From positions 186,001 to 250,000 of the forward strand of contig JBDWGH010000003.1 of assembly GCA_039975855.1 (NCBI GenBank): 64,000 bases of DNA, read 5' to 3'. The notes under the pieces were generated by a model that searched no databases, was not told the DNA's origin, and saw only the letters and a list, made by a program, of their open reading frames with translations. A program made the translations under genes and the position numbers. Shown in pieces: positions 1-9,153 of the stretch. This DNA comes from Litorimonas sp039975855 (lineage in GTDB: Bacteria; Pseudomonadota; Alphaproteobacteria; Caulobacterales; Maricaulaceae). How positions within the stretch are numbered: the stretch's first letter is position 1; each line of letters begins with the position of its first letter.

Positions 1-2
1 GT

Positions 3-1823
3 TTCAATAGTTTTGAGGAGGATGGAGCCTCCTATTTTCATTTTAACGCCGATGGTGAAATTGTTCTGATTTCAGAAAGCTATACGTCCAAGCGCGGTCG
101 AGACAATGGCATCGCATCGGTCAAGAAAAATATGAAGCTTGAGACAGCTTATCAATATCACCAACATAAAAACGGGAAGCACTATTTCGATATTAATGCG
201 GCGAACAAGCAAGAAATTGCGACATCGCGTTGGTATGATTCCAGAAAATTAGCTTTGGCAGGCGCAGCAAATTTACGGGGTGAAACGACAAAACCTAGCG
301 CCGGTAACAACGAGCAAAACTACATGCCGTTGGCATTCTACAAGAAGGCCACAGAAGGCAAAGAGAAGGGGTTCGAGTCTTTCAAAGGCGAAGACGGTGA
401 ATATTATTTTGTCTATTTTGAAAACAGTAAAATTGCACTGATTTCGGAAGGTTATCCGACTGCCGCTGTTCGTGATAAAGGGCTGGCGTCCGTTGAAAAG
501 AATATGAACCTGGAAGACCGATATGTTTTCGGGACGAACGCTGATGGCAAGGAAGGGTTCGTCCTTCGCGCCGGGAACCATAAAGAGATTGCGCGGTCCG
601 TCGGATATGGTTCTGCTGCGGCTGCGCTTGCCGGAGCAGATTATCTTCTGGGCACACGTCGCCGTGTAAGCCGTGAGGCGCCTAAAACAGTCGCTGCTCC
701 AGTGATTGCTGGCGCAGCCGCGGCTGGGATTGCCGCGAATGCAAATGCCTCTAAACCCGATGCGGCGGAAGCAGTCCCCGCTGCGGCACCGATAGTTGCT
801 GCTGTTGGAACAGCGGCCGTTACTGGAGCCGCCGCTACGGCCGCAGCGCCCAAAGCTGAACCCGCCGCTTATATGACCTCTGCGGCTGGCGGCGGAAGTT
901 GGGGGTGGCTCAAATGGCTGCTTCTCGGCCTTATTGGGTTGCTCGCCGCAATGTTCTTGTTCAAAACTTGCGCGGGTGGTCCAAAGGACGTCAAAACGCC
1001 TGCAGTTGCGACGACTACGGAAACCGCTGCGCCCGCCGATATGGTGACGTGTTGGAACGGCTCTAAAGCGAAGAGTGATCAATCATGCCCCGTAAAAATC
1101 ACCTGCTGGGATGATAGTTTTGCGGAGGATATATCTGCGTGTCCCGTTCAACCCGCAGCAAAAGACTTTGATTGTTGGGATGGGTCTAAGGCTGTCAATC
1201 AATCCGAGTGTCCTGTGCAAACGGTCACAGAAAATACATATACTGCGGTCTCCAACGGTAGTTCTGCCGAAGCGGAAAACACATCACGTAAGCCAGCTGC
1301 GGGGACTACAATCAGAGGTGCCTCTCCCACAACTATTGTTGCGAATGCGACAAGTGCTCAGGCAAATTCTAAGATGTCGAGACCTTCTGTTTTTGACCGA
1401 ATTTGTGCACCGTCCTCTAACCCATTGTTCAATGTGGTAGGATCAACACCTATCAACGTCGGTCGGCTCGGGACGAACCCACAATTCGGCAATTCACTTT
1501 CACTTACACCGGACGGTTTTTACCAAAAATTGAAGACGGCTTATCAAACGAATACGAATGATAGAGCCTTCCTCGACTTGCTTGCTCGCTCATTGGGGCG
1601 CGGGTCTTTTAACAAGATGGATGCGTCTATGTTTAGTCATGACACATTGCCATTCGGCTCTTCTGGGCTTCTTGGATTTGGGTCTGAACACGTCATCCAA
1701 TTTTCTACTCTGAACACGAGTGACACAACCCATCTAGAAGCTTTCAAGATACAATCCGCGAACGGGACCGATGTCCACTTCATGAAGCGTTGTGGTAACT
1801 ATATGTATGTTTGCCAACCCTAA
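3..1823 (+). CDS. DUF1508 (YegP)-repeat membrane protein, 5' end outside the window
   Basis: The reading frame is open from the first bases of the window, so the gene begins upstream; the first internal Met is at 132. The N-terminal part holds about four DUF1508/YegP-like units with motifs such as SFEEDGASYFHF, VLISESYTS and RDNGIASVKKNM. An Ala-rich linker follows, then one membrane helix (WGWLKWLLLGLIGLLAAMFL, about 920-960 nt), then three cysteine-containing repeats of the form CW(N/D)(G/D)S...CPV, and a C-terminal segment of about 130 residues I do not recognise. DUF1508 units are small alpha/beta modules of uncertain function, found in YegP. The cysteine repeats probably lie on the far side of the membrane from the YegP units. 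The Ala-rich stretch creates long spurious reading frames on the other strand. The family assignment of the repeats is fairly sure; the role is unknown. Confidence 0.85.
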   Translation, partial: FNSFEEDGASYFHFNADGEIVLISESYTSKRGRDNGIASVKKNMKLETAYQYHQHKNGKHYFDINAANKQEIATSRWYDSRKLALAGAANLRGETTKPSAGNNEQNYMPLAFYKKATEGKEKGFESFKGEDGEYYFVYFENSKIALISEGYPTAAVRDKGLASVEKNMNLEDRYVFGTNADGKEGFVLRAGNHKEIARSVGYGSAAAALAGADYLLGTRRRVSREAPKTVAAPVIAGAAAAGIAANANASKPDAAEAVPAAAPIVAAVGTAAVTGAAATAAAPKAEPAAYMTSAAGGGSWGWLKWLLLGLIGLLAAMFLFKTCAGGPKDVKTPAVATTTETAAPADMVTCWNGSKAKSDQSCPVKITCWDDSFAEDISACPVQPAAKDFDCWDGSKAVNQSECPVQTVTENTYTAVSNGSSAEAENTSRKPAAGTTIRGASPTTIVANATSAQANSKMSRPSVFDRICAPSSNPLFNVVGSTPINVGRLGTNPQFGNSLSLTPDGFYQKLKTAYQTNTNDRAFLDLLARSLGRGSFNKMDASMFSHDTLPFGSSGLLGFGSEHVIQFSTLNTSDTTHLEAFKIQSANGTDVHFMKRCGNYMYVCQP

Positions 1824-1846
1824 ATGGCGTTAGAACCTACTGTTGA

Positions 1847-1872
1847 GCGGGGCCTTCTGGCCCCGCTTTTTT
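1847..1872 (+). terminator. Rho-independent terminator after the YegP-repeat gene
   Basis: A perfect 8-bp stem (GCGGGGCC / GGCCCCGC) with a TTCT loop is followed directly by six T residues. It lies 24 bases after the stop codon and separates this gene from the crcB operon. Confidence 0.9.
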
Positions 1873-1908
1873 GTTGGCCTGATGGCGGACCACAGCTAGG
1901 AGGCGCGC

Positions 1909-2289
1909 ATGACGAGTTTTTTAACAGTTGCATTAGGTGGCGCTATTGGCGCCAGTGCCCGTCACGGCCTCAGTCTCGCAATGCTTCGCCTTTTTGGTCC
2001 AGGATTTCCTATTGGAACGTTGCTGGCCAATGTTATCGGTGGATTGTTGATGGGCGTGTTGATGGGATGGCTGGTACGCGACATGCCGACTGAAGCAAAT
2101 TCCATTCGGCTGTTTGCGGGCGTGGGCGTGCTGGGCGGTTTTACGACCTTTTCAGCCTTTTCCCTCGAGGCGTTGCGAATGCTAGAAACCAAATCATATG
2201 GAGTGTTTTTCGGATATGTGGGCGCTTCCGTCATTCTATCAATCGCCGCTGTCGCGCTGGGGCTTTTTATCATGCGAGGCACGACATGA
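1909..2289 (+). CDS. crcB: Fluoride exporter CrcB/Fluc
   Basis: This is a 126-residue, four-helix membrane protein of normal CrcB/Fluc length. It shows the family signatures GGAIGASARHGLS near the N-terminus, GTLLANVIGG in helix 2 and GGFTTFSAFSLEALRM in helix 3. Fluc channels work as antiparallel dimers and let fluoride leave the cytoplasm. The ATG follows an AGGAGG ribosome binding site. The stop overlaps the next start (ATGA), so it heads a translationally coupled run. I looked for a fluoride riboswitch between the terminator and the start and saw none; only about 36 bases separate them. Confidence 0.93.
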   Translation: MTSFLTVALGGAIGASARHGLSLAMLRLFGPGFPIGTLLANVIGGLLMGVLMGWLVRDMPTEANSIRLFAGVGVLGGFTTFSAFSLEALRMLETKSYGVFFGYVGASVILSIAAVALGLFIMRGTT

Positions 2290-3275
2290 GCGGTGTTCAA
2301 AAACTGACAGTTCCAGACCACGACGCCGGACAACGTTTGGACAGATGGTTTAAACGTGAGTTCCCCCATATCCCCCATGGCAAAGTTGAGAAGCTTTTGC
2401 GCAAAGGAGAAATTCGCTTGGATGGGAAGCGGGCAAAAGGAAATGCGCGCATAGAAGGAGGGCAGGTCGTTCGTGTTCCACCCTTGCCTGATCCATCGGA
2501 TATGTCTGGGCCAAAACCCGTCTCTGAGGCTGACGCTAACTTTATTCGTAGCTTGGTCATTTACGAAGATGCTGAACTTATTGGGCTCAATAAGCCGGCG
2601 GGCATTGCGGTGCAGGGTGGAACGAAAACTACGCGCCATATTGACGGAATGCTTCCAGCCCTGGGCGAAGGCTGCCGCCTGGTTCATAGACTTGACCGGG
2701 ACACATCAGGGGTTTTGTTGATTGCGAAAACGGCTGCTGCGGCAAAATGGGCAGGCCGCGCGTTTCAAAGCCGTCGAGCTGAAAAGATCTACTGGGGTAT
2801 CACCAACGGTGTGCCGCGCCCGATCTCAGGTGAAATAAAAGGTTACATGGCCAAGGGTCGTTTGGACAACCGTTTCGGCAACATCAATGAAGGCAAAGAG
2901 GTTATGATGGCCGTTCGTCATGGTCATGAAGGGGGTAAACATGCCCGCACGCTTTATGATGTTCGCAGCCAGGCGGGACAAAAAGCGGCTTGGGTTTCGA
3001 TGATGCCGTTGACGGGGCGAACGCATCAATTGCGACTTCATATGCAGCTTCTGGGCGCGCCGATAGCAGGTGATCCGAAATATATGACGGACCGACCACT
3101 GCCGACGACATTGGACAATATATTGCATCTTCATGCTCGGTCATTGGAATTACCGCGAGAAGGGAAAGCGCCTCTCAAGTTAATCGCAGATATGCCAGCG
3201 CACATGGTTTCCGCGTTTAAAATGTTGGGCTTTAATCCCAAAAATGACGAAGTTGATTGGGAGGGGTTACTATGA
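2286..3275 (+). CDS. RluA/RluC-family 23S rRNA pseudouridine synthase
   Basis: The product has 329 residues. An N-terminal S4 RNA-binding domain (about residues 5-65, LDRWFKREFPHIPHGKVEKL) precedes a pseudouridine synthase domain. The catalytic motif HRLDRDTSG has its active Asp at about residue 137. LNKPAGIAVQGG and TGRTHQLRLHMQLLG are further family motifs. By context (crcB before, ATP12 after) it is most likely RluC-type, which modifies 23S rRNA uridines, but the exact target sites cannot be read from sequence. It overlaps crcB by ATGA and the next gene by ATGA, which points to one polycistron. Confidence 0.92.
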   Translation: MSGVQKLTVPDHDAGQRLDRWFKREFPHIPHGKVEKLLRKGEIRLDGKRAKGNARIEGGQVVRVPPLPDPSDMSGPKPVSEADANFIRSLVIYEDAELIGLNKPAGIAVQGGTKTTRHIDGMLPALGEGCRLVHRLDRDTSGVLLIAKTAAAAKWAGRAFQSRRAEKIYWGITNGVPRPISGEIKGYMAKGRLDNRFGNINEGKEVMMAVRHGHEGGKHARTLYDVRSQAGQKAAWVSMMPLTGRTHQLRLHMQLLGAPIAGDPKYMTDRPLPTTLDNILHLHARSLELPREGKAPLKLIADMPAHMVSAFKMLGFNPKNDEVDWEGLL

Positions 3276-4954
3276 CTGAGCTAATTCAAACACTGAATAA
3301 TCTTCATAAAAAATACGTCGAAAAAGACTTTGTCACAGCCGAAATAGGTGTTCGCGATGCATTGCAAAAGTGGCCAAACCAGCCGGATGTATTGCGACTC
3401 GGAGCGCTAACCGCTCTCGCACTGAACCAATTCGTAACTGCAGATCAAAGGCTTGGCAGGGCATCAGAGCTTGTACCTATGACCGCAGAAATGGCCAATA
3501 CGAATGGCAATATTCGAACGGCCGTTGCAGATTGGGTACAAGCTGAAGCTGCATATAAGGAAGCCATTATACTAGACTCCTCGTACAAGCTGCCGCGAGT
3601 GAATTTGATAAATTTATACATTAAGTCGGGACAACCATATAAAGCGCTCGAGTGTCTTGATGATGGCGAAGACTATACTGAGCTTGGAGAATTAGCGCGT
3701 ATTCAAGTTTACGCGATGTTGGGTCGTTATGAAGATGCATTGCTTTTACTGGATGGGGTGTTGGATCAAAAAAAATCAGAAGCACTTTTGTTACAACAAT
3801 TGAAGTGTCTAGCCGTTCTAGGACGCTTGGACGAGATGGAAGAAGCGTTTGAGGTCTTTGATGAAAATTCGCCATTTATAACCGATGCAATGGCGATTTG
3901 TGTGAATAGTTATATTATGCGGGGGCATCGTGAACAAGCGTTGGATGTGATTGCGAAAGTAACGGCATCTGACGATGTTGCGTCATCTGCCCTTATCAAT
4001 GCCGCCCAAATCCTCAATCGGGAGAATGAAAATACGCTCTCTAAGGCTATTCTACAAACAGCCGCGGAGAGATTTTCGAATGACCCCGATGTTCTTTGTC
4101 AGCTTGGTCAAGAGGCCCTAAAGGATGGAAATGTTACGCGGAGTTTTGAAACTTTCACAGAATGCTTACAACTTAAACCGGGACATTTTCCTGCTCTACT
4201 TGGCCGCGCTCAAGCCGCAATAGTAGATGGAAATTACAGCGATGCTGAGGGCGCCATTCAAGCCGCTCTCTCCCAAGCTCCAAATAATCAGTATATCATG
4301 GCTCTTGGGGCGACATTGCAAAGAGCACGTGGGCAAAATCACAAGGCGCTTTATAACTACGAGAAATATGTACGGGTTTATGATTTAAAACCGCCCAATG
4401 GTTACTCTGATATTGCTGAGTTTAACGCAGAAATGAAACGAGAATTGGAAGCACTGCACGTATATTCAGGCGCTCCTGTCAATCAATCGGTTAGAGGAGG
4501 AACGCAGACCGAAACTGACCTTGCGCATACCAGAAACCCTATCTTGCAAATGTTCTTCCAATCTGTTGACGCCCCAATTCATGATTACATGCATGCGATT
4601 GGTAATCATCCCCATCACCCATTGCTGAAAAGAAACACCGGCGGCTATAGGATTAGTGGAGCCTGGTCGATCCGATTGTCGCAAGACGGACATCACGTGA
4701 ACCATGTTCACCCGATGGGGTGGTTAAGTTCTGCATATTACGTTGATGTTCCTTCGACGATAGGCGACAAAAACCATGAAGGTTGGATTAAGTTTGGCGA
4801 ACCTGCATTGAACGTCGATCAGGATGCGGAGTTTTTTGTGCAACCAAAAGCCGGGCGGCTTGTGTTGTTCCCGTCATATATGTGGCATGGAACTGTCCCG
4901 TTTTCTGGTGATGAGTCACGGTTGACTCTACCATTTGATGTCGTTCCAGCTTAA
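3272..4954 (+). CDS. TPR protein with C-terminal 2OG-Fe(II) oxygenase-like domain
   Basis: I place the start at ATG 3272 (MTELIQTLNN), which overlaps the preceding stop (ATGA) and follows GGGAGGGG; an in-frame ATG at 3257 is less likely. The protein has about 560 residues. Residues 1-400 are TPR-like helical repeats. The C-terminal 150 residues look like the putative 2OG-Fe(II) oxygenase family that often follows TPRs. It has GAWSIRLSQDGHHVNHVHP (about residues 465-481) with candidate iron-binding histidines, GWLSSAYYVD, and near the end GRLVLFPSYMWHGTVPF with a second candidate histidine. The family may hydroxylate proteins or peptides, but the substrate is unknown. It takes the place in the crcB-rluA-atp12 block where other alphaproteobacteria often have a HAD hydrolase. 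Confidence 0.8.
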   Translation: MTELIQTLNNLHKKYVEKDFVTAEIGVRDALQKWPNQPDVLRLGALTALALNQFVTADQRLGRASELVPMTAEMANTNGNIRTAVADWVQAEAAYKEAIILDSSYKLPRVNLINLYIKSGQPYKALECLDDGEDYTELGELARIQVYAMLGRYEDALLLLDGVLDQKKSEALLLQQLKCLAVLGRLDEMEEAFEVFDENSPFITDAMAICVNSYIMRGHREQALDVIAKVTASDDVASSALINAAQILNRENENTLSKAILQTAAERFSNDPDVLCQLGQEALKDGNVTRSFETFTECLQLKPGHFPALLGRAQAAIVDGNYSDAEGAIQAALSQAPNNQYIMALGATLQRARGQNHKALYNYEKYVRVYDLKPPNGYSDIAEFNAEMKRELEALHVYSGAPVNQSVRGGTQTETDLAHTRNPILQMFFQSVDAPIHDYMHAIGNHPHHPLLKRNTGGYRISGAWSIRLSQDGHHVNHVHPMGWLSSAYYVDVPSTIGDKNHEGWIKFGEPALNVDQDAEFFVQPKAGRLVLFPSYMWHGTVPFSGDESRLTLPFDVVPA

Positions 4955-5658
4955 TGGCGAAAAAACTCAATAAACGCTTCTACAAATCCGTGACTGTTGA
5001 GGGGGCGGAAGCGCAGTGGCGGATATTACTCGACGGGATGCAACTTCGTACGCCTGGCAAGGTCAAATTGGTTGTGCCAACAAAATCGCTGGCGGAAAAA
5101 ATTGCCGGAGAATGGGAAGCCCAGACAGAAAAAGTAGATCCGTCTACGATGCCAGTGACGCGTTTGGTGAACGTAGCCATTGAGCAAATACCAGACCGCC
5201 GCGTGGATTTAGTGGCAGAAGCCCGGCGTTACGCGGAAACGGACCTTTTATGCTACCGCGCACCTCAGCCTCGGATTTTGAAAGAACGCCAAGCTAAAGG
5301 ATGGGACCAATGGTTGACGTGGGGAGCAGAGCAGGGCGTAGAATTACAGAGTACGGAAAGCTTGCATGCTATTCCCCAGCCGGAAGAAAGCCTCGCATGT
5401 GTCGAGAGTTTTGCGGGGTCATTAGATAATATCCGCCTTACCCTTTTTGTCCATTTGGTTGCCGTTTTCGGGTCCGTCATTCTGGCGATGGCCGTCATGA
5501 AACGAAAGGTAACAGCCGTCAAAGCCTTTGAAATTTCGCGCGTTGATGCGATCTATCAAATTGAACTTTGGGGTGAAGACGAAGAGCAAGCTGATATCAC
5601 GGCAGCATTGCGAACTGAGACAAAAGCATTAGGCTCGGTGTTGGAGGCTTTGACATGA
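4954..5658 (+). CDS. ATP12-family F1-ATPase assembly chaperone
   Basis: This 234-residue protein matches the ATP12 family, which in mitochondria binds the F1 alpha subunit before hexamer assembly and is typical of alphaproteobacteria. Recognisable parts are ILLDGMQLRTPGK, EWEAQTEKVDPSTMPVTRL and the C-terminal SRVDAIYQIELWGEDEE. The start ATG shares a base with the preceding TAA (TAATG), so translation is coupled. Its own stop overlaps the OsmC gene (ATGA). The function in bacteria is inferred from the mitochondrial homologue. Confidence 0.9.
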   Translation: MAKKLNKRFYKSVTVEGAEAQWRILLDGMQLRTPGKVKLVVPTKSLAEKIAGEWEAQTEKVDPSTMPVTRLVNVAIEQIPDRRVDLVAEARRYAETDLLCYRAPQPRILKERQAKGWDQWLTWGAEQGVELQSTESLHAIPQPEESLACVESFAGSLDNIRLTLFVHLVAVFGSVILAMAVMKRKVTAVKAFEISRVDAIYQIELWGEDEEQADITAALRTETKALGSVLEALT

Positions 5659-6062
5659 CCGACCCAGTTACAGTGACGGAACGCCCAGGTGGTAAATATA
5701 CACTGGACGTCGAAAATGGACGCCACAAACTCTATGCTGATGAACCGCAATCTTATGGAAGTGCGGATCTTGGACCGTCTCCGTTTGAATATCTGTGCGC
5801 GTCTCTAGGAAGCTGCACAGCAATAACCCTGCGTATGTATGCTGGGCGAAAGAAATGGGACATCGAGAATATTTCTGTGACTGTCAGTCATAGTCTGCGC
5901 AAATTGAGTGATGGCGAGACGAAGAACGTTTTTAGACGGGTTGTATATTTGAAAACTGAATTAGATGAAGGCTCCCGCGCACGCCTTATTGAGATCGCCG
6001 ACAAATGTCCTGTCCATAAAATGTTGGAACACGGAAACGTAATCGAGACCAAACTAGGGTAA
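5655..6062 (+). CDS. OsmC-family peroxiredoxin-like protein
   Basis: The 135-residue product has the OsmC/Ohr two-cysteine arrangement: Cys54 in CASLGSCTAITLRMY and Cys118 in DKCPVHKMLEHG. OsmC/YhfA-type proteins reduce organic hydroperoxides through these cysteines. The spacing and the N-terminal sequence fit the general OsmC/YhfA branch rather than the more specialised Ohr branch. It overlaps the ATP12 gene by four bases and lies three bases before the antiporter gene. Confidence 0.9.
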   Translation: MTDPVTVTERPGGKYTLDVENGRHKLYADEPQSYGSADLGPSPFEYLCASLGSCTAITLRMYAGRKKWDIENISVTVSHSLRKLSDGETKNVFRRVVYLKTELDEGSRARLIEIADKCPVHKMLEHGNVIETKLG

Positions 6063-6065
6063 AAA

Positions 6066-7928
6066 ATGGGCACAGAACTTCTCTTTTCCGTTTTCGTTTT
6101 TCTGGCTGCGGCTTGTGTCCTCGTCCCAATTTCCAAACTCTCTGGCTTAGGCTCGGTTATTGGGTATTTGATTGCCGGGGTCTTAATCGGGCCCCATGTA
6201 TTAGGCTTGATTTCTGAACCCGAGACGATTTTGCATTTTGCAGAATTTGGTGTCGTGATGATGCTGTTTCTTATCGGGTTAGAGCTTCAACCCAAAGCGC
6301 TTTGGGAAATGCGGTCGCGTCTCTTGGGACTCGGGGGCTTACAGGTTTTTGCTACGGCTATGCTTGTTGCATTCGCGGCCTATTTGATTGGGCTAGGTCC
6401 AGCTGAATCCATTGTCGTAGGGATGGCACTTTCTTTGTCATCAACGGCCATTGCCCTGCAAATAATGCAGGACAGGTCTATCATGGGGCATCCGGAAGGT
6501 CGCTCTGGATTTGCTGTCTTACTTTTCCAAGATGTCATTGTCATTGCGATGATCGCGTCACTCCCTTTCTTAGGGGCTTTGGCAGGTGAGGGCGGAGAGA
6601 TTGCAAAAGATGTCGCGCATGAGGCCGTCCATGGAGCATCTCATGGAGACAGTGACGGACACGCATCGGGCGTGGCCAGCCCCCAAGGCATGTGGCTGGC
6701 TGTGGCGATATTTGGGGTCTTTGGAGGCATGTTCCTAGCCGGGCGGCTTTTACTAAGACCTATGTTCAAGATCATTGCGCGTTCTAATGTCCGCGAAACT
6801 TTTACGGCTATTGCGCTACTGCTTGTGATAGGCGCCGCGTTGTTGATGAATTGGCTCGGCTTATCTGCAGCCTTGGGCGCATTTATTGCGGGCGTCGTTT
6901 TGGCAGATAGTGAATACCGTCATCAATTAGAGTCCGATATCGAACCGTTCAAAGCACTTCTGCTTGGATTGTTCTTCATAAGCGTTGGGATGAGCTTAGA
7001 TTTCGGCATTTTATCACAATACCCAATCCAAATACTGGGGGTTGTAAGTGGGCTTTTGCTTTTGAAGTTTGCTGGATTATTCGTGATCGGAACCGTTTTC
7101 AAACTAGAGCTTTCACCGCGTATCTTGTTCGCGACCTTATTATGTCAAGCAGGTGAGTTTGGCTTTGTCTTGTTTCAATTCGCCTTAACAGAGGGCGCTA
7201 TTCGGCCTTCGACGGCTGGGTTTTTGAATGCCGTCATTGCGCTCTCCATGGCCCTAACGCCTTTGTTGATATTAGCTTATGATAAATTGGTATCACCGCG
7301 TCTGAAGGCCGCCGCAAAGACGGGTGAAGCTCCTCAGAATGAACATAACCCCGTCCTTATCCTGGGATATGGCAGAGTAGGCCAAGTCGTTGGTCGCCTC
7401 CTGCAGACTCAAAATATCGGCGCGACGATTATTGATAGCGACGGTGATCATATCGAATTTGTCAAACAATTTGGTCAACGGGTTTTCTATGGCGATGCGA
7501 CTGATATGGACCTTTTACGGATCGCGGGTGCTGACGAAGCCAAAGTCATTGTCGTAGCTATGGATGACCGTCCGGCCGTAACCAATGCAGTAAAGTCGAT
7601 TAAACATACTTTCCCAAATGCCAAAATCATCGCGCGCGCTCGTGGGCGCACACACTTATTCGATTTATTAGCTGAAGGTGTTGATTTTGCTGAACGAGAA
7701 ACCATTCGAGGTGCATTGGCAATGGGTGAGAACGCTTTAACCATGCTCGACTTTGATAGCGTTCGGGCGGCACGATTGACCCGTGATTTCCTCGCATTCG
7801 ATTTCAAACTTGTCGAAGAAACCTATCATATGAGGGATGACATTGCAGCTCTTGCCGAACGCTCAGATCAACATCGCGCGTTATTGACTGAGACGCTCAA
7901 TGCGACCCAGGATAAAGCAGACGGATAA
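6066..7928 (+). CDS. Kef-type monovalent cation:proton antiporter (CPA2) with RCK domain
   Basis: The 620-residue product has an N-terminal Na+/H+ exchanger-type membrane domain of about 12 helices (about residues 1-410) and a C-terminal RCK/TrkA-N domain. The Rossmann motif LILGYGRVGQVVG begins near residue 428 and is followed by IIDSD, typical of NAD(H) binding. It is the length and layout of KefB/KefC/YbaL proteins, which exchange K+ (or Na+) for protons under nucleotide or redox control. A His/Asp-rich loop (about residues 185-205, HEAVHGASHGDSDGHASG) is unusual and could bind metal. It ends the crcB-led operon. Confidence 0.9.
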   Translation: MGTELLFSVFVFLAAACVLVPISKLSGLGSVIGYLIAGVLIGPHVLGLISEPETILHFAEFGVVMMLFLIGLELQPKALWEMRSRLLGLGGLQVFATAMLVAFAAYLIGLGPAESIVVGMALSLSSTAIALQIMQDRSIMGHPEGRSGFAVLLFQDVIVIAMIASLPFLGALAGEGGEIAKDVAHEAVHGASHGDSDGHASGVASPQGMWLAVAIFGVFGGMFLAGRLLLRPMFKIIARSNVRETFTAIALLLVIGAALLMNWLGLSAALGAFIAGVVLADSEYRHQLESDIEPFKALLLGLFFISVGMSLDFGILSQYPIQILGVVSGLLLLKFAGLFVIGTVFKLELSPRILFATLLCQAGEFGFVLFQFALTEGAIRPSTAGFLNAVIALSMALTPLLILAYDKLVSPRLKAAAKTGEAPQNEHNPVLILGYGRVGQVVGRLLQTQNIGATIIDSDGDHIEFVKQFGQRVFYGDATDMDLLRIAGADEAKVIVVAMDDRPAVTNAVKSIKHTFPNAKIIARARGRTHLFDLLAEGVDFAERETIRGALAMGENALTMLDFDSVRAARLTRDFLAFDFKLVEETYHMRDDIAALAERSDQHRALLTETLNATQDKADG

Positions 7929-7992
7929 ACTGACGCGGGGCATTATGAGGCTGCGGTCTTGCACGCGTGGCCAGGGGCGTTAAACGGCATCT

Positions 7993-8511
7993 ATGCCTAA
8001 TATACTCAAACTGCTCTTCTCTCCATCCGGACGAATTGGACGTCGGGACTATTTGATAGGTCTCGTGCTATTTTGTGTAATCACGATTTTATTTAACCTG
8101 ACTCTGAAATCGCTTGGCAATTCAATGGCCGCTTTCTGGCTGTCTCTGCCATTTCCGTTTCTTGTTTTACATATGACCTATAGCGTCTATGGAAAACGAT
8201 TGCACGATATGGGGCGTTCTTTTTGGCCCGTGACAGCTTTTATTGCTGGTCTTATAGCGATTGCCATTATTGTAATGATGACTTTTGGGGGTGCAGAGTA
8301 TTTCGCCGGATTTGCCGAATATGGACGGGATAACCCACCTCCGCCCGAACTGGCTGAACAACTCCAAACGGAATATCAGGCTCGATTGGCGGAAGGCAGC
8401 GGATGGCTTTATGGGTCGATGTGTAGCCTGATCGGGGTCTTCTCATTGTGGTTAACGATAGGGAAGCCCGACCCCAACCAGAACAGGTATGGTCCTCCCA
8501 TCGCGAGCTAA
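7993..8511 (+). CDS. DUF805 family membrane protein
   Basis: This 172-residue protein begins with the DUF805 signature (LLFSPSGRIGRRDYLIGLVL) and has YGKRLHDMGRSFWP, the usual R-x-H-D-x-G-x-S/K-x-W motif between helices. It has about four membrane helices. The function of DUF805 proteins is not known. The next gene is a paralogue with the same opening motif, so this is a tandem duplication. Confidence 0.85.
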   Translation: MPNILKLLFSPSGRIGRRDYLIGLVLFCVITILFNLTLKSLGNSMAAFWLSLPFPFLVLHMTYSVYGKRLHDMGRSFWPVTAFIAGLIAIAIIVMMTFGGAEYFAGFAEYGRDNPPPPELAEQLQTEYQARLAEGSGWLYGSMCSLIGVFSLWLTIGKPDPNQNRYGPPIAS

Positions 8512-8585
8512 TCGCCGATTTCCCTTGCTTTTTGGTAAGAATTCGGCACTCTCTTATCGTTAAACAACGAGAGGGAGAGATTCTC

Positions 8586-9092
8586 ATGGGAAATCTACTA
8601 TTTTCACCATCCGGCCGTATTGGACCCGGACAATTTATGAGCGGCGTAACCGTTCTTATTATCATCAGTTTGGTATTGGCGCTTTTGCCTATTTTTGTAC
8701 CTGCATTGGCGTTACTCGGCATTATTGGTCTGGTTTTAATATGGTGCTGGATTGTGCTTTGGGTAAAGCGTTATCATGATGCAGGTAAATCAGGTTGGAT
8801 GTGTTTGATCCCGATTGTCGTTCTGATCGTTCTCAGCATGATTATGAGTACGGTTTTGGCGGGTATGTTTGTTGATACAGCTGCCGCTGAAGCCTTGGCT
8901 GAAGCCGCTGAATCTGGAGATATTGGAGGTATTATGTCAATGGCCGGTAAAGGCGGAATGACAACTACGGGTGCAATCATCTCTGCGGTCGCAAGTGCGG
9001 TTCTGTCCTATGTCGTCGCAATGGTCTTTAACAACATGATCAAACACGATGCACATGATAACCAATTTGGCCCTGAAGCTGGAACTTCATAG
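8586..9092 (+). CDS. DUF805 family membrane protein (paralogue)
   Basis: The start at ATG 8586 is preceded by GAGGGAGAGA, a strong ribosome binding site; the reading frame extends upstream to 8448, but that part overlaps the preceding gene and does not look like the family. The 168-residue product opens with NLLFSPSGRIGPGQF and carries VKRYHDAGKSGW, both DUF805 hallmarks. It has four predicted helices with an Ala/Gly-rich loop near residues 95-125. It shares its opening with the gene at 7993. Confidence 0.85.
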   Translation: MGNLLFSPSGRIGPGQFMSGVTVLIIISLVLALLPIFVPALALLGIIGLVLIWCWIVLWVKRYHDAGKSGWMCLIPIVVLIVLSMIMSTVLAGMFVDTAAAEALAEAAESGDIGGIMSMAGKGGMTTTGAIISAVASAVLSYVVAMVFNNMIKHDAHDNQFGPEAGTS

Positions 9093-9118
9093 GTCAGCTT
9101 TCTAAGCTTCGATTATGG

Positions 9119-9153
9119 AACCCGTTTCGTGTATCTCACGAGGCGGGTTTTTT
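9119..9153. terminator. Terminator between convergent DUF805 gene and lipB
   Basis: An inverted repeat AACCCG...CGTG / CACG...CGGGTT is followed by a T run on the plus strand. Its last bases touch the lipB stop codon on the minus strand. It serves the plus-strand DUF805 gene and may act in both directions. Confidence 0.8.

Noticed and set aside
273..1082. Long minus-strand reading frames opposite the Ala-rich gene
   Set aside because: They mirror the GC-rich Ala/Pro codons of the real gene, have odd composition (Cys/Arg-rich) and no ribosome binding site.
1873..1908. Fluoride riboswitch before crcB
   Set aside because: Only 36 bases lie between the terminator and the start, with no sign of the conserved riboswitch core.
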